64,000 nucleotides of DNA from Lingula anatina (taxonomy: Eukaryota; Brachiopoda; Lingulata; Lingulida; Lingulidae). The stretch lies in assembly GCF_001039355.2 (NCBI RefSeq), contig NW_019775025.1, forward strand, positions 135,751 to 199,750, given 5' to 3'. Shown one piece after another: positions 47,544 to 60,407 of this stretch (the stretch's first letter is position 1; every line of letters begins with the position of its first letter). Both the position numbers and the translations under genes were made by a program. Below the pieces are notes generated by a model. That model saw only the letters and a list, made by a program, of their open reading frames with translations. It had not been told where the DNA came from and did not search any database.

Positions 47544-48262
47544 TAAGAGTGATAAAATTAATTAATTAATATTGGACAAGAAATGCTACTATGCATTAAA
47601 CAAGAGGTATTTACTGCTTCCTCAGGGGAAAAGTACGACTCGGTACTCACTGGCTAGGTCTACAACGACCAACGGCAAGGTAGTGTTTTGCTTTTACTCT
47701 GCTCAAGAAGTTATAAAGTTATATCTCATTATAACTTCTTGCTCTGCTTCACCTCGATGTGGGAAGCATGTGTTGCTTCGGGCATTGCTTCAATATGGGA
47801 AGCACTATCACCAATCACAATAGTAACCAAAGCGAGGTCATGGCGCGGAGAGTTTCCTCAATATTAGGCTCACACTTGTAAATTCTTCCTGAGCAATAAT
47901 GTCTACAAAATGTAAATGGGAAATATCGGTAGAAAAAAATTTAATTAAATGGTACTTTTCAGGCTTTTTTAAAATGGAAATGAATATGATTAAATCATAC
48001 AAAATCATTACTTCTATTCTCTCCTCCTCTTCTGTGACCGGTCGGAGTTTGCCGGACGATTTGTCGAAAGATGGCAGTAAAGTTTCATTGCATCATTATC
48101 ATTCACCCAAGTGTAGCGCCACCTGTCAGTATATTTGACACTGAACACGATAACTGCCGACTACGTGTGTGTACTTGCCACGTTTGCGTGGTGACTGAAA
48201 CAGGCGTACGTCTATTTTTGAATTCTGTCGCGTTGGGGGAGGATTAAGGACAATAACTCAGC

Positions 48263-49338
48263 ATGGAGTTTTGGCAATATTTACTCCTTATTAGCAGCAT
48301 ATTTCTAGTTTCCATCGATGCTCTTAGTTTTCACCTGCCTATTAACCAGAAGAAGTGCCTGAAAGAAGAGATACACAAAAATGTGCTGGTGACAGGAATT
48401 TACGATCTCACAGAAGCACCGGGACAGAGGACCAAGTTAGTTGTAAGGAACAAATACACCGATTTTTCAACCAGCTAAATGCATTATTTTAATATATCCA
48501 AATTGTTTCATCTATGTTATTGCAACACGCTGACTTCTAGTATCATAATCGCAGAATACGTATGTTACACGCACTAGCCTGCCTGAAACTTCTCATGATT
48601 TCATTTATAATAATGTTATTTTGTAAATTTTGACTGAAACCTGGTGGAAGTGGAAGTGTTCAGTCTTTGTCCACTGTAGAAGTTATAATATCCTATTTAA
48701 TTTAATCCAAGGCTCTTGCTATTTGGTTTTCTGTTCATGATGTCTAACCACATATATGATGAACACTCGCTTAGGCTTCACTCACATGCAATGTCTATTT
48801 TCTAAATTCTATTTTCTATTTGCGGTATGTCTTATGATCACAGTATGTGCCCTGAATATCCCGCGGCGTAATTACTGGCAGCGCGAGCCAGTTACTATAA
48901 GTTACTATAAGTAACTGGCTCGCGCTGCCAGTAATTACGCGGCGGGATATTCAGGGCACAGACCGTGGTCATAAGATAGCGCGAATAGAATTTAGAAAAT
49001 AGACATTGCTTGTGAACGAAGCCTTAGTCTCTTTGAATGTTTAACACTATTTATTTGTGCACAGGTTGTGCACATATATATATATTGATTTAAATTCCAT
49101 ATGGGAACATATGCTTTCAGTTTTTGCTATTTGCATAAAGAGTATGCCATATGGTATGTGAAACTTAACTGTTTGTTGCCAAGGAAATAAGACTTATAAA
49201 TTTTAGTTCTTCTCAGTAGATTTGTAAATCAACTCATCTTTAGTAAGAAATTGGTTTATTTACCATACAATCTGTCAGACATAGAACTGGGAAGGTGAAA
49301 GTGTTTTTTTTTTAGTGGTTGCTTGCTCTGATAGAAGA

Positions 49339-49404
<66 letters not shown>

Positions 49405-51791
49405 CATGCTTGGGTTTGAGAAGACACCTACTTTTCTTAGTTTTATCCCACATTATGTTGACAATGTAATTCCTGTGGAGTATGAAAGATACACAGAAAG
49501 TGAGCATGGATTTCCAGTAATGCATATATACCACTACTAGTTTCTTTTGTGACTAAGTAATTTTAACATGCCAAATCATAAACCAAATTAATATTTTGTT
49601 TGGCCAAAAAGAAGCACCTTCAAATGTTTGGTTGTAAATTGACCTATTTATCTGGCCCTCCACTTCATCAGACATGCTGAAACTGTCGGTCTGATCAGTC
49701 ATGGTTGGCAAAATTTGTCTGGATCGGTAAAAAATTGGACTTGGTCAGTCCAAAAGACCGGTAAGAGTTTTAAGAGCCATTTCCTTTCCTTTCATGTGCA
49801 GCATACAAGTTAATTTATTCTTACCTCACTGAGCACAAACAAGGTTTGCTTTATACTCACATTATAAAACATTGCTGCTTCAGGTTGTAGATTCCAGAGG
49901 TCACATATTGTATCAGAAAGATGATGCATCTAAGGGTAAATTTGCCTTCACCACTGAAGACTATGACATGTTTGAAGTATGTTTTGAAACTAAACTACCA
50001 ATGGGTAAGTGATCTGTGTAAATAAATTTTTGTAATTTATGGTGTACAGAATTATTTTGCATACATATATACATATCATCTGAAGTTGTAGTATGACTAC
50101 TTTAGTATATGCCAGTGATTTAACACACTTGACAAAAGCATGATGTTGATACCTATTCTTCCGCTTAGTTATGAGGCATGTTATAATAAGATTGTTATTG
50201 TTTGCCATAGTTTTTAATGCAGTAAGCAATAATTTTTAAATGTATGTGGATATTTCAGGTACACATGCCCCTGACAGAGAAGTTACTATTGATGTCAAAA
50301 CTGGTGTAGAAGCCAAGAATTATGAAGCAGTAAGTATTCATGTATTGTCTGGAATGTTTGTTCACAACTGCAAGGCTTGACATACTGTATCATAAAAAGC
50401 TCCCACAGTTCTAGCTGATAAATACTATTACGACGCCCGAAAGGTGGAATTGAACCACTCCGACGCTAATCGGCTACAGGTTTGAAGCCTGCACCCCAGA
50501 CCACTGAGGTTCATCCGGGCAGTAGGCATGTGTTAGGAAGATGGTATATATACTATCATTATAAATATAAGCTTGTCATAAGGCTTATGAAATAAGCATA
50601 CATGTAAATAAACACAGCTTCATATATTTATCCATAACAGATAACAAAAAAATTGTGGTGTGTTTTGCTTTCTCCTGTTTTGAGGAGAATTTTGGTTTTT
50701 ATTTACAGTATATTTGTCTTGACATTTTAGATCTTTTCACTTCTTTTTTTAATCACCATTATATCTTTCTATAAGTGTTTAAAGGTGATTTAAGATTTCA
50801 TTACTTGTGATAAACTTTTCATTACTTGCGATTTATTGTGAGTCATCAGAACCTTGTGTTAATTGGGTTGAATTGATATTAGTGTTTAGATAAATGTGTA
50901 TTGATATGATTGATTTTTTTTAAAAATAAGTCTATATTCCCTTAAACCACTGCTTCATATGCTAATTTTACAGCTTGCTAAAGCAGAGAAACTCAAACCA
51001 TTGGAAGTGGAACTGAGAAAATTAGAAGATCTTTCAGAAGCCATTGTTAATGACTTTGCCTACATGAGAGCTAGAGAAGAGGAAATGAGAGATACTAATG
51101 GTAATATTACTTTAACAAAGAAATTTCAAGGGCATAAGAGGTGAATTATTAGCCCCGTTCACAACAGGGGACTGACTAGCCTGAGGGTTAAATATGGCCG
51201 TCCCACTTGAATACTTCCCCATGGGATGTCTATTCAGTGTCTATTAGTGGATTAGACGCCAAGCTTTGTATTTGACCCTTGGACTAGTTAGTCCCCTATT
51301 CTGAATGCAAGATGCTTATAAGATAAGATTTTATTTACTAACTGATACATTTGATAAAAAAGTTCTGTGCCTTGTTCTAAGTTAAAGTAGTTTCTTTGTC
51401 TTTTACAAAGATACTGTGGATTAAGATGCACTTACTTATTGCAAGACATGATTGTAAGATGCAGTAATAATTGTTTACGACTATTGATGGATTTTCGACT
51501 TTTTGGGAGTCAAAAATATCATTTTTGAGATTGAAGCGGAGGGCCCTCCAGATCACATGCCATATTTTCAGACTTGTGCACTAAATGGCTCATCCCTAGC
51601 GATGTCGTTGTTGTTAAGGTTGAATTCATCTGTGATGGCTCTAATGCTCATTTTTTCTTCATTTTTCAGAATCCACCCATTCAAGAGTTTTGTACTTCAG
51701 TATTTTCTCCATGTGCTGTCTCCTAGGCCTTGCTTCATGGCAAGTTTTATACCTTAGAAGATATTTCAAGGCCAAGAAGCTCATTGAATAG
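48263..51791 (+). CDS. TMED10: TMED10, p24 delta cargo receptor
   Basis: Type I membrane protein of early secretory vesicles; p24 complexes load cargo and recruit COPI/COPII coats. Exons 48263-48442, 49884-50004, 50259-50329, 50974-51100 and 51670-51791 join in phase to give 206 residues (human 219). Signal peptide residues 1-20 ([18 protein letters not shown]). The GOLD domain begins at [20 protein letters not shown] and includes [18 protein letters not shown]. The coiled coil contains [20 protein letters not shown]. The membrane span is [20 protein letters not shown]. The cytosolic tail ends YFKAKKLIE, with the dilysine COPI signal (KKLI-E) and an aromatic COPII signal. The exon 1 donor (GTAAGG) was chosen over a weaker GT three bases upstream. 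Intron 1 holds a foldback element and intron 3 an antisense tRNA-Sec. Confidence 0.95.
48774..49023. mobile_element. Foldback (MITE) element with TTA target duplication
   Basis: A 250-base near-palindrome whose arms meet at about 48900. Ends GGCTTC and GAAGCC are flanked by TTA (48771-48773 and 49024-49026), a PIF/Harbinger-type duplication. The inner arms are almost perfect (GTGCCCTGAATATCCCGC, GTAATTACTGGCAGCGCGAG and complements); the outer parts are more diverged, with an extra TTTTCTATT segment on the left. It lies in TMED10 intron 1. Confidence 0.85.
49343..49403. repeat. AT microsatellite
   Basis: About 30 AT units in TMED10 intron 1. Confidence 0.95.
50434..50520 (-). tRNA. tRNA-Sec (TCA), selenocysteine
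   Basis: 87 bases on the minus strand, the full tRNA-Sec length, starting GCCCGGATGA at 50520 and ending ACCTTTCGGGCG at 50434. The ends pair as the extended acceptor stem (GCCCGGA with the complement). The anticodon arm is CAGG-CTTCAAA-CCTG with anticodon TCA at 50483-50485, reading UGA. The long variable arm forms CCGA-TTAGCG-TCGG. The T arm contains GGTTCAATTCC. The sequence matches animal tRNA-Sec closely throughout. It lies antisense in TMED10 intron 3. No T run follows immediately; the nearest T5 on the transcribed strand is about 35 bases downstream. Confidence 0.96.
50545..50552 (-). promoter_or_regulatory. TATA-like element upstream of tRNA-Sec
   Basis: TATATATAC-type sequence lies 25-32 bases upstream of the tRNA 5' end. 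Animal tRNA-Sec genes are known to use an external TATA box plus a proximal sequence element rather than a plain internal promoter. No PSE was identified with confidence. Confidence 0.55.
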
Positions 51792-52606
51792 AGGCTATGC
51801 AAGACTAGTTTTAAAAATTAAACCTGGATTTGTGGCAGCTGATCAAATAAGTTTATTTTTTCGACCAAGAGAGTTGGCCATGTATTTATTATTCTCTTTT
51901 CAGAATTAAAAAAATATATATACAAGGTGGGGTTTGGTTTTTACTAGATGTTGAAGAATTAGTACAATAGATTGTTTGAAATTGTTTCTAAGTGATGACT
52001 GCCACATATCCAGCCATATTTGTATGCCAAGATGTATTTGGGTGAATATCAAAAATATTGTTTAGAAATCTAAATTGGAACATTGAGTTTGGATTGTAAA
52101 ATGCCACATCAACATAGTTGGTATTTGCAGGTATATAATGCGAAAATGCAGATAACAGATTTTTGTGATGAAGGTTATTGTTAAAAGGCATTGCACAGTT
52201 GTAAATATTTGTGCTCAAAATTTTGATAACAGTTCAGACATTTATAAACGTGCATTGTTATATACTTAGTTTCTGTACAATTATTGATATGATTTTGTTC
52301 ATTTACAACAAAATGTACCTAGTTTTTTTATAAATGCTAGTGTATATTACCTGTAGATAGATTTTACATCTTTAGTTTGGAATGATTCTTAATGTTCTAA
52401 TAATTAGTTCAGCTAGAGAAAAAAGAAAAAAAAAATGGACAGTTAAATGACTTGTGTTAGTCAATAGATATAGAATGAGTTCGATGTTTCATTTCTATTT
52501 TTCATGTTATCCCAAAAATAATTTAATTGGTATTTTCATTTATTTATTTGGTTTTTAATTAATTAAATAAAGTGTTTTTAATGTTTTTTTTTTTTAATAG
52601 AAGATA

Positions 52607-53439
52607 CTAAATATTTTTTATGTCCAGTACATATAGTTTATCATCGTCAGGTGTCAGTAAAAAAATCCTATCGGTCAGAACGCTGTAGAATGTTTTCTTG
52701 TCCCATTTTGTTCGTGATTTGTAAATAATAACAATTCCATTTGCGTCTCTTTCACTTGCTTTATCTCTAAATTTAACACAGACGAAAGGCTAGAAAATAA
52801 AAAAGATTTTTTACATGGTATTTTCTGTACTTTATGCGATATTTTCTGAAAAGTTAAAATTACGGTTTATCTCAACTAACGGACTCCTTTCCATTGCAAA
52901 AAAAATAATTTTTGTAAAAGGCATTCTATGCTCGATTTTTTCTACAAATCTAAATTTCCCAGAGAAAAAATACTCTTGGATTCGATAATGTGTACCAATT
53001 ATGAATAAATAACACGGTTCGTTTAGGTCGCCATGCCTTCCTGACATTTGAGAATGAAATATTGACAATGGGTACTTCTATTTGAGGGGTGTTGTCGATT
53101 TTATGATTTAAATTGGGTAAAGATTAGTAGCTTTACAGAATATTTAGAAATATGACTGGGAGATTTGAAATGTATATATACCTTTTATCTTTTAATGGTG
53201 GCTTTGTTATAAATTTTTTTTCTGACACAGAAGGTGACGGATTACAAAATACAACAACAAACAATTCTTACATTTACTGTATTATTTATATCAAGACAAT
53301 TCCTGTTTGCATCTAGCTCCCTCTTTTTAAGCCGTGGGAGAAAAGAACCACAAAATGTACGTACAATAAATCTCGCATTTACTACCTTCTTGCCCGTTTT
53401 TATATAGTCTGTGACCGCATTCACAACGAGTTGATCCAT
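52607..53439 (-). CDS. Unrecognised two-exon small protein, 78 residues
   Basis: Exons 53386-53439 and 52607-52789 (transcript order) are joined by GTAG...CTAG sites with phase 0 on both sides. The product starts MDQLVVNAVTDYIKTGKK and continues PFVCVKFRDKASERDANGIV, then KTFYSVLTDRIFLLTPDDDK and YVLDIKNI. Alternating hydrophobic residues suggest beta strands, perhaps a small PH/GRAM-like or beta-barrel fold; no membrane span or signal peptide is seen. I cannot name a family. The clean splice and protein-like composition (charged turns, TPDDDK) support coding. The intron contains further open frames on the same strand (52832-53068), so alternative exons are possible. Confidence 0.5.
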
Positions 53440-53518
53440 GGCTGTACAAAGTCACGAACTAAATATGGCGGACATACATGAAAGGAAAACCGCCTAATCT
53501 TTTAATAGTCTCTCCGCT

Positions 53519-53608
53519 TCTCACACGCCTCCCCATGTGTCGTCCCAATGGAGCCGAGATTTAATGACTGTACCCCCGCAGGGACGACGCATGGGGAGGC
53601 GTGTGAGA
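53519..53608. repeat. Inverted repeat (28-base arms, 34-base loop)
   Basis: Arm TCTCACACGCCTCCCCATGT (53519 onward, 28 bases) pairs with 53581-53608 with a single mismatch. It lies 80 bases upstream of the 78-residue candidate's start. It could be a foldback element or a structured 5' region; no target duplication was found. Confidence 0.85.
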
Positions 53609-56600
53609 GACACCCTTTACAAATCGATGGGATATAGGGCTACATGTATCTCATAGTACCGCATGATACAGGTACGTCTGGTTTAGGCCCTCTGTCGGTG
53701 CTATGTGAGGTCTACTGTACAATACTTTAGTGTACTGTGCTGTAATGTAAAATATTTAATTGCTTCAAATCGCAACAGTTTTCGAATGTTTCCTAGGTGG
53801 GTAGTGTGGTGGGCGTACAAAATCGCGCCAACATTATCCTGAGTCCGTCAGTAATATCTACGTAGTCTACGTATCATTTATCTTTTCATATTTCGAAGAA
53901 ATTGGAGGTTGGTATCTGATCATCCGTCAAAGAAGACGGTGACTTATTTTCGATACATACATGCCTTTCGAATACGATTTAAAATGCCAAGCCATGAAAT
54001 GTGCACGCTGCCAGCTGCGCCTTATGCAGTTTTGACATGTTTTGCCGATTTATGCCATCCTCAGACCGACCTCGTCACTCCTAGTTCAAGCTGTAAAGGG
54101 CACGTTTGGATCGTTAAGAGTTTTAAAACAGTATGTAATTTCTCAACTCAGGTAAACAACATAATTGCATATCATGCATAATCTCAGACTTTGTTTTGAT
54201 TATTTAATGTATAAATGCACTAATCTAAAGCACCAGGAAATTGGTCTCTGCTTCTATCAGCAATATTGCTCCAATATACTGGGTTCTTGCTAATATCAAT
54301 TACTCAGTTGAAGTGCATATCAGATTATGCTACAGTTCCTCGTTCTTTTGTAATCACGTGCGCCGTTCTCAGACTAGCTGACCACCTGAGTGTTTGGATG
54401 CACCACATTTTCCTGGAAATGTTTCTTGCAGAAAAGGACGCCGTCCGACTGATGGTAATTTTGAACTCTAAAAATAAAAAAAGTAGATACATATAAAACT
54501 GAATATTACCGAGAGCCTATTTCTTCTTTTAAAAGCAGCGGAAATCGGACGATGAGATACGCACGGCTTATTACTCAGTTGAAGTGTACCCTCTACCAGG
54601 ATGGGCAGATTATATAGGGAAAAATGGAAAATAGCCAAAGGACTTTCTATTTATCTAGAGACATATCTGTGAATATCTGTGAAAAATTAAACTGTCGCCC
54701 TGGTAGAGGGTAGTTGAAGTGTATGTGTATACTTTGCAAGATGTAATAGGCCTAAATGTAAACATTTACAAGAAGGGACTATATGGTTATGTAGATTACT
54801 GGCACGTCTAATAGGGGGGGTATAAGCTGAGACCTTGCAACATGCGGTACTTGTGTATGAAGTAGACGGTAAGCATTAAATGTAAATAATAGAATAAACA
54901 AGCCACGTTAATATTTTGCTACAAGATCGAAGTTCTACTTCTTCAGAAACACTAATACCTTCGGTTTCACCAAACTATATATACCATTTACCTATCCGAC
55001 CTTTGAATAACCGACAGGAAGGCTTGTTTTCGAAGACGCAAGACGCTCAGTTGGCGCTTAATTTTTTACTGGTTCTTGTACTTGTAGGTAATGGATTTAC
55101 AGCGCTTTCAAAGCAGTGCCTATTCATCCCGATTTGACAAAGTGTTTTCAAATGTGAAAAAGAAGGAAATAAAAAAGGCAAAATAAAACCTAAAACAAGG
55201 CTTCTGATGGCGGCAGATGGCGAAAGTGTCATTTTGGCCAATCGAAATTCAAAAACTGATCAAGTGGAGTTCGAACTTAGAATGAATGGAACCAAAGGAG
55301 GAGGTTAACACAAGTGACACAAATATGCCACTGAAAAGGTGATCAGAACTGTTTTAATGCAGTTTTTTTACGTCAGCAAATCGCTGACTGTACCTATGTG
55401 CACATCGCTCACGAAGATTATAATAATTGCGACACGTGAAATCAACAGGCAACGACCATGCTGTATTCTTTACCTTTTGTTTTGTGCTGTTAAGGTCGTG
55501 AGATTGTAATTAAGTCCCGTTAACAAAAATAATGTCACGAAAGCTTACAATAAATCCCAATAACTAGACCAATTTTCTCAAGACGTATTGATTTCCAATT
55601 AAACGTTCACAGACCAAGCAAGAACTTTGTGCCTATCACATATAACAGATCCTCAGTAAAAAAAAATGCACCAAAAGTTCAAGAAAAGTGCACTTTATGC
55701 AATATCTTATCGAAACTACGTGTTTCTTGACTGCAGGTGTGCTCGATACCATTAATTCTTGAGATCAATGAAAACATCGCTTAGATTTCTTGCTTGGCAT
55801 GCGGGATGCGTCAACATGCATGTGTTTTCTGGTACTTTTATCAAAGCAGACATGGAGTTCTGGAATATTTCACTGCCAAACCACAAAAAGAAAAATATGC
55901 CCGTCGCTATTTTAAGTGGTCTATATATGGAAGTCTACTTCTAACGCACAAGGGTTAATTCTGAACACAGGTGTGGTAATATATGCGCAAAGGAGTTGTT
56001 TGTAAACATATCATGCTGACTGCCCAAGCAAACGATCGTGTTGACCAACAGTGAATTTACTCACGTTAATGTCATTCTGCAAACAGCACACTTGAAGCAA
56101 AGTTTGTGAAATATTTTTTTGCCAGCTTCCAGCCTCTCGGCTGCGTACACCGACTTCGCACATACGGTGCACTTCTCGGTTGGCGGTGGCTAAAAAGAAA
56201 TCAAAATATACTTTGGTCAGGATTACAAAATGCTGATAATAATTTTTATATGGAGATTCAAACGCATTGTGACAAAATTAGAACTGTAACTAAATATTTT
56301 AATGAAAATCGGAATAGCATATCTGTTCAGATTAGGCGACTTCACAAGACGTAGGGAATCTAGCAGCTAAAGTCAGACGAGGTTAGATAAACTTTCCCAA
56401 ACCAGATTGTTTTACCACCAACGGGAATTATTTTGATTCAAAAGCTTCTGTCATTTTTGCTGTTTTTCAAAACAGTAATCATAGAAATATTCATAGAAGA
56501 AAATATAAACTTCGCCCCCCCCCCTTATTGACGGCAAATTCAATTCTCAAACAGCGAATTGACCAGGCCCCTTCCCTTTTTCACAAATTGGCAAAAGTTA

Positions 56601-59600
56601 TTAGATTTCAACTGTTACTCAAGAACAAAAATGAGCTAAGACTGTACACGTTGCTCAGAATTTAGCTGACTGCACATATCAGTTTAAGCAGCTGTACATG
56701 AATTACTTGATTTTGAACGCACTTTTTAAAGACGTCAAGCAGCTGTGTGATCTCCAGTGTAAGCAAAATTAGTTTCAGGGGTTGAAATTCAGATACGCTT
56801 ACTTTTCATCAGAGTCGAACCCTAGATGATGACATGCCTATTATCTAATTTCTTTCGGTAGAGGCTATGTAATTAGGTTTTTTCCTGTCATGTTATATGG
56901 ACAGGAATGCGAGGCAGAAGTTGGATCTACGTTTACATGGAAAGAGACTATGGTGCGTGGTAGTATATAGGCGAAAAGGCTGAATATACACCCCAAAGGT
57001 GTTTCCTACATTGTATTTAGCCCCCGGACAGCATGGCTAAAAGCAGTTAAAAACCAATTTCATTTCGCCGTGGAGAATAATAAATGATCGGAATTAAGTA
57101 GGTGACCTTTCGCTTTTCCCACCTATCTCATATAACCTCTAGGTAGATACAACGTCGGCGTGTATGAAAAAAGATACCATGCCTTGATGAGTTTCAATGT
57201 AGGCCTATGCAACGTGCTTTTTCTGATTTATCACTTTATAGTACAATTGGTCTCAGTCAGTGGGACATAATGAGATGGATATGTATGTTAAACATATTCT
57301 TGAATAACCAAAAGTTCTTTTATAAACTCTTAGTAGACTTCTTTGACGGACTCCTTTTAAGTGATCTGAGATAATGTCATTGTCAACATCGTGACATTCA
57401 TGTGACGACCCGCAATGAAATTGTGTCGGTTCCGTCTGTAAATAACATTACACGGATATTAAGTTCAAGGCGCATATTTAAACGTAGAAATCTTAAGTTT
57501 GGTATGCCGTGAGCTAGCATATTACTTGCCTGAATAATGCAACTTATCGCTATCTGAACAAGGCGGCAACCGTATTATAATAACGTCACGCTAGGAATAA
57601 TTTTTCTCACCTGCCACGGCATATTCTCTGGGGATCAGGTGAAGTGAGCGTTCTCTTTGCTGTCTGTCGATCTGTCCCGTTAGCTGGGCGTAGAAATATG
57701 TGAGTCAGCTAGGAGTATTCCCGCCTACTGTATGAGCGATGTAGTTAGGAGGAATGACGTGCAAATAACCCTACCTCTGTAAATGTTAGTGTGTTTAAGG
57801 TCATAACACCAGCATGCGCACTGCGCAGCTCATATCTTATGCTTACGCATGTGGATGTGGATAGATAGATCATCCTGCACACATAATGTCTCTAAAGTGA
57901 CGAGGTTTGTTTTGCAATCAGCAGGCGGTGGTGCTATATTTCATAATTCTAAGTGCATAAACGGAAAGGAAGAAACAATGTGTAAACGACCAATGATCTT
58001 AATGTGTAAATGTGAACTCCTACCAAATTAAAAACCGCTTGTTTTATTTCTACACGTTCAATCTAATCACGGTTATACTAAATGGGCTGAGACCTTATAC
58101 CGTTTTAAAATATTGCGTTTTATTTTTCGATAAATATAAAATAAAGTTACAAAGAAAATTATGATTGCATTTCGAAAATGTTCGAAAAGAACATTTTTAG
58201 ATCTGTTTATGGACAGGGAGATTGTTGCAGAAGAAATCCATTAGAATTGATCTTGATCGCATTCAAGATGCATTTTCTAAAATGTTCTATGTCAGGCAAA
58301 TTCTTAAAAGGATTTTTTGGCCTCGGACAAAATTTATTTTAAGTTCATTGTCAGCTCTTGTCATTGTGAGCTGCTGCGTGTGGTATCATGTGTCAATGTT
58401 TTATACAACAAACTAATGACGCTAATGTGGTCCTACGTCGTGTTATCAAGTAATATCTATAAGTCAATCAATTACAAGATTAATCGTTTTACTTTGTTAC
58501 AAAAGTTTCCCACTATATCACAGAATTTTAGAAATTTTAATACTTTATGACGAATATTATTAGACATATTTTTTATACTCAAGTTTATCATAGCTGCATA
58601 ATCCCTTTTTGTTGTTTTCACCTACATTCGTCAGTACAGATAAACTGATGCCTCCGATTCACTAATTTGACTTGATATTAACTTTCGCTCCTTACTTTTG
58701 ACAAAAAAAGTAGTAATGATTATGAGGGCAGTGCTGCTAAGGACCGAACGACGAGTAGTTCCGTTCAATTTAACTGATATATTTATCACGTTTTCGATAC
58801 TTTTCCCATAAGTTAATACCCAGTGTCTTCTATTACGCATAATGCATGTAATACATGAAAATATTACTACATATTCTGAGGATCCTTTTCTTCTCCCGCC
58901 ATAATAAGCTTTTGTGCGCGATTTTTTTTACATGTGTTGAAGTTACTGTGTTCTTAACACAAAATTTATTATTACCAATCACGCTTCTGGCTTTGTTTAA
59001 TATGCGAGTTTCAATGTTTATCTAAATATTAAAAGAAAAACAACTAGGATTTCTAAAAATTAAATGTATGAAACATATTTACCTAATAGTTATAGAATTA
59101 TCCACATAGAAAGGATAAAATGTGGTTGTTTACACGAAAACTGTATAACATCATAACTAGCGTTAGGAACCCATAGGCCATGCATTTATATTGGTCTAAA
59201 TAAGCAATGATATATTTTACAAGACAGCACAGTCAGTGAACAAGAGAAAAGAGAAACATCCTCCAACCCTTTATCAATGAAAATTAAAATAAATGATTGT
59301 AACGATTGTAGCGGGACTATGAGCCTGTTGATCACTCATGATAGCGACGAGAAAGAGAGAAAAGCACAATCATGATATAGCTTAACAGCACATCCCAACA
59401 CATTTGTTTGTCGTGATGTTGTTTAACTCGAACGTTCCGCGTGACTAGATTGTAGGCCAACTGTGACTGTGTAGGCGTACAAAGGCAAAATTAGACAGGA
59501 GCATGTTCAGAACGTCCCATCTATCATGAAATACAATTGATCTGAATCCAGCTATATTTTTATCTAAAATTTGTACTAATAAAATCCCATACAGCAACTG

Positions 59601-60407
59601 TGTTCTTTATTGCACAAGAGAGTGAAAAAAGTGAAAAAAATCGTGGCCCAAGATGACCCACACAGTTTGAAGTTTTTCCGTTTTTTTTTTCTTTTTTCTT
59701 TTTTAACCAAGATCTAATATTTGTTTAGGTAAAAACATATAATAACATTAAATTGGGGCATTTGAGGGGATGACGCACAGAAATAGAGAGGAGATAAAGA
59801 GATCATCATGGCCTGTGACACAAGGAAATAACGGACAGGAATGAAAATAATCCTGGTCGGAGGTAACACTCTCCTCTCAAGACTTTTCTTTTGTATTATG
59901 ATGACGGAACAAGGAAGAAGCCCTACTTACATTAATTCATTTCGCAGAAGAGGAATTCAAGAGCTGCACTTACTTTTCCGGTTGCTTATTGAAAGGTGTC
60001 TTATACTCCCGGATATAATGGTTTAGTCCACGTTGGTTTCACGAACTACGGATATATTCTTCGACTACGTAAATGTTTTATCTTTATCAAACTGAAAGGC
60101 GTTGAATATTACACAAAAAATAACAACAGCGGGATAAAAAGTGCATTACGAGTCTGTGCCCGAATTTATTGACATAAATAAATCTAAAAAAAAGAAGAAA
60201 GAAAAAACAAATATTTACAAGTCACTGTTAACATAAACAAGCGTGTAAGGACGCACTACTTTTTCATTAAGGGACCCTGCATCTACAAGTTCTGTACACA
60301 ATTGTAAAAATATTAGATTGAACACTGAAGCAAAAGTCAGTAATCAATTACATTATTTCGCCGTAGACATAGTTTCGATAAACAGTGTCAGTCTTCAATG
60401 ATGTTAC
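53609..60407. other. Long stretch without recognised genes
   Basis: Nearly 7 kb in which I found no exon with family similarity or convincing splice pairs. It contains a 124-base foldback element (54588-54711) and small homopolymer runs. An open frame at 53909-54181 is followed by a GTAAAC site but resembles nothing known. Short unrecognised exons, regulatory sequence or ncRNA cannot be excluded. Confidence 0.5.
54588..54711. mobile_element. Small MITE with 11-base target duplication
   Basis: Termini ACCCTCTACCAGG and CCTGG TAGAGGGT are inverted repeats. The flanks AGTTGAAGTGT (54577-54587 and 54712-54722) are identical over 11 bases. A duplication of 9-11 bases fits Mutator-like elements. 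A related TTACTCAGTTGAAGTG word also occurs at about 54300, so part of the flank may predate the insertion. Confidence 0.65.

Noticed and set aside
49319-49540. Frame containing a long YIYIYI run
   Set aside because: Translation of an AT microsatellite in TMED10 intron 1.
53909-54181. Plus-strand frame followed by a GTAAAC donor
   Set aside because: No similarity and no partner exon found downstream within the window; kept only as a note.
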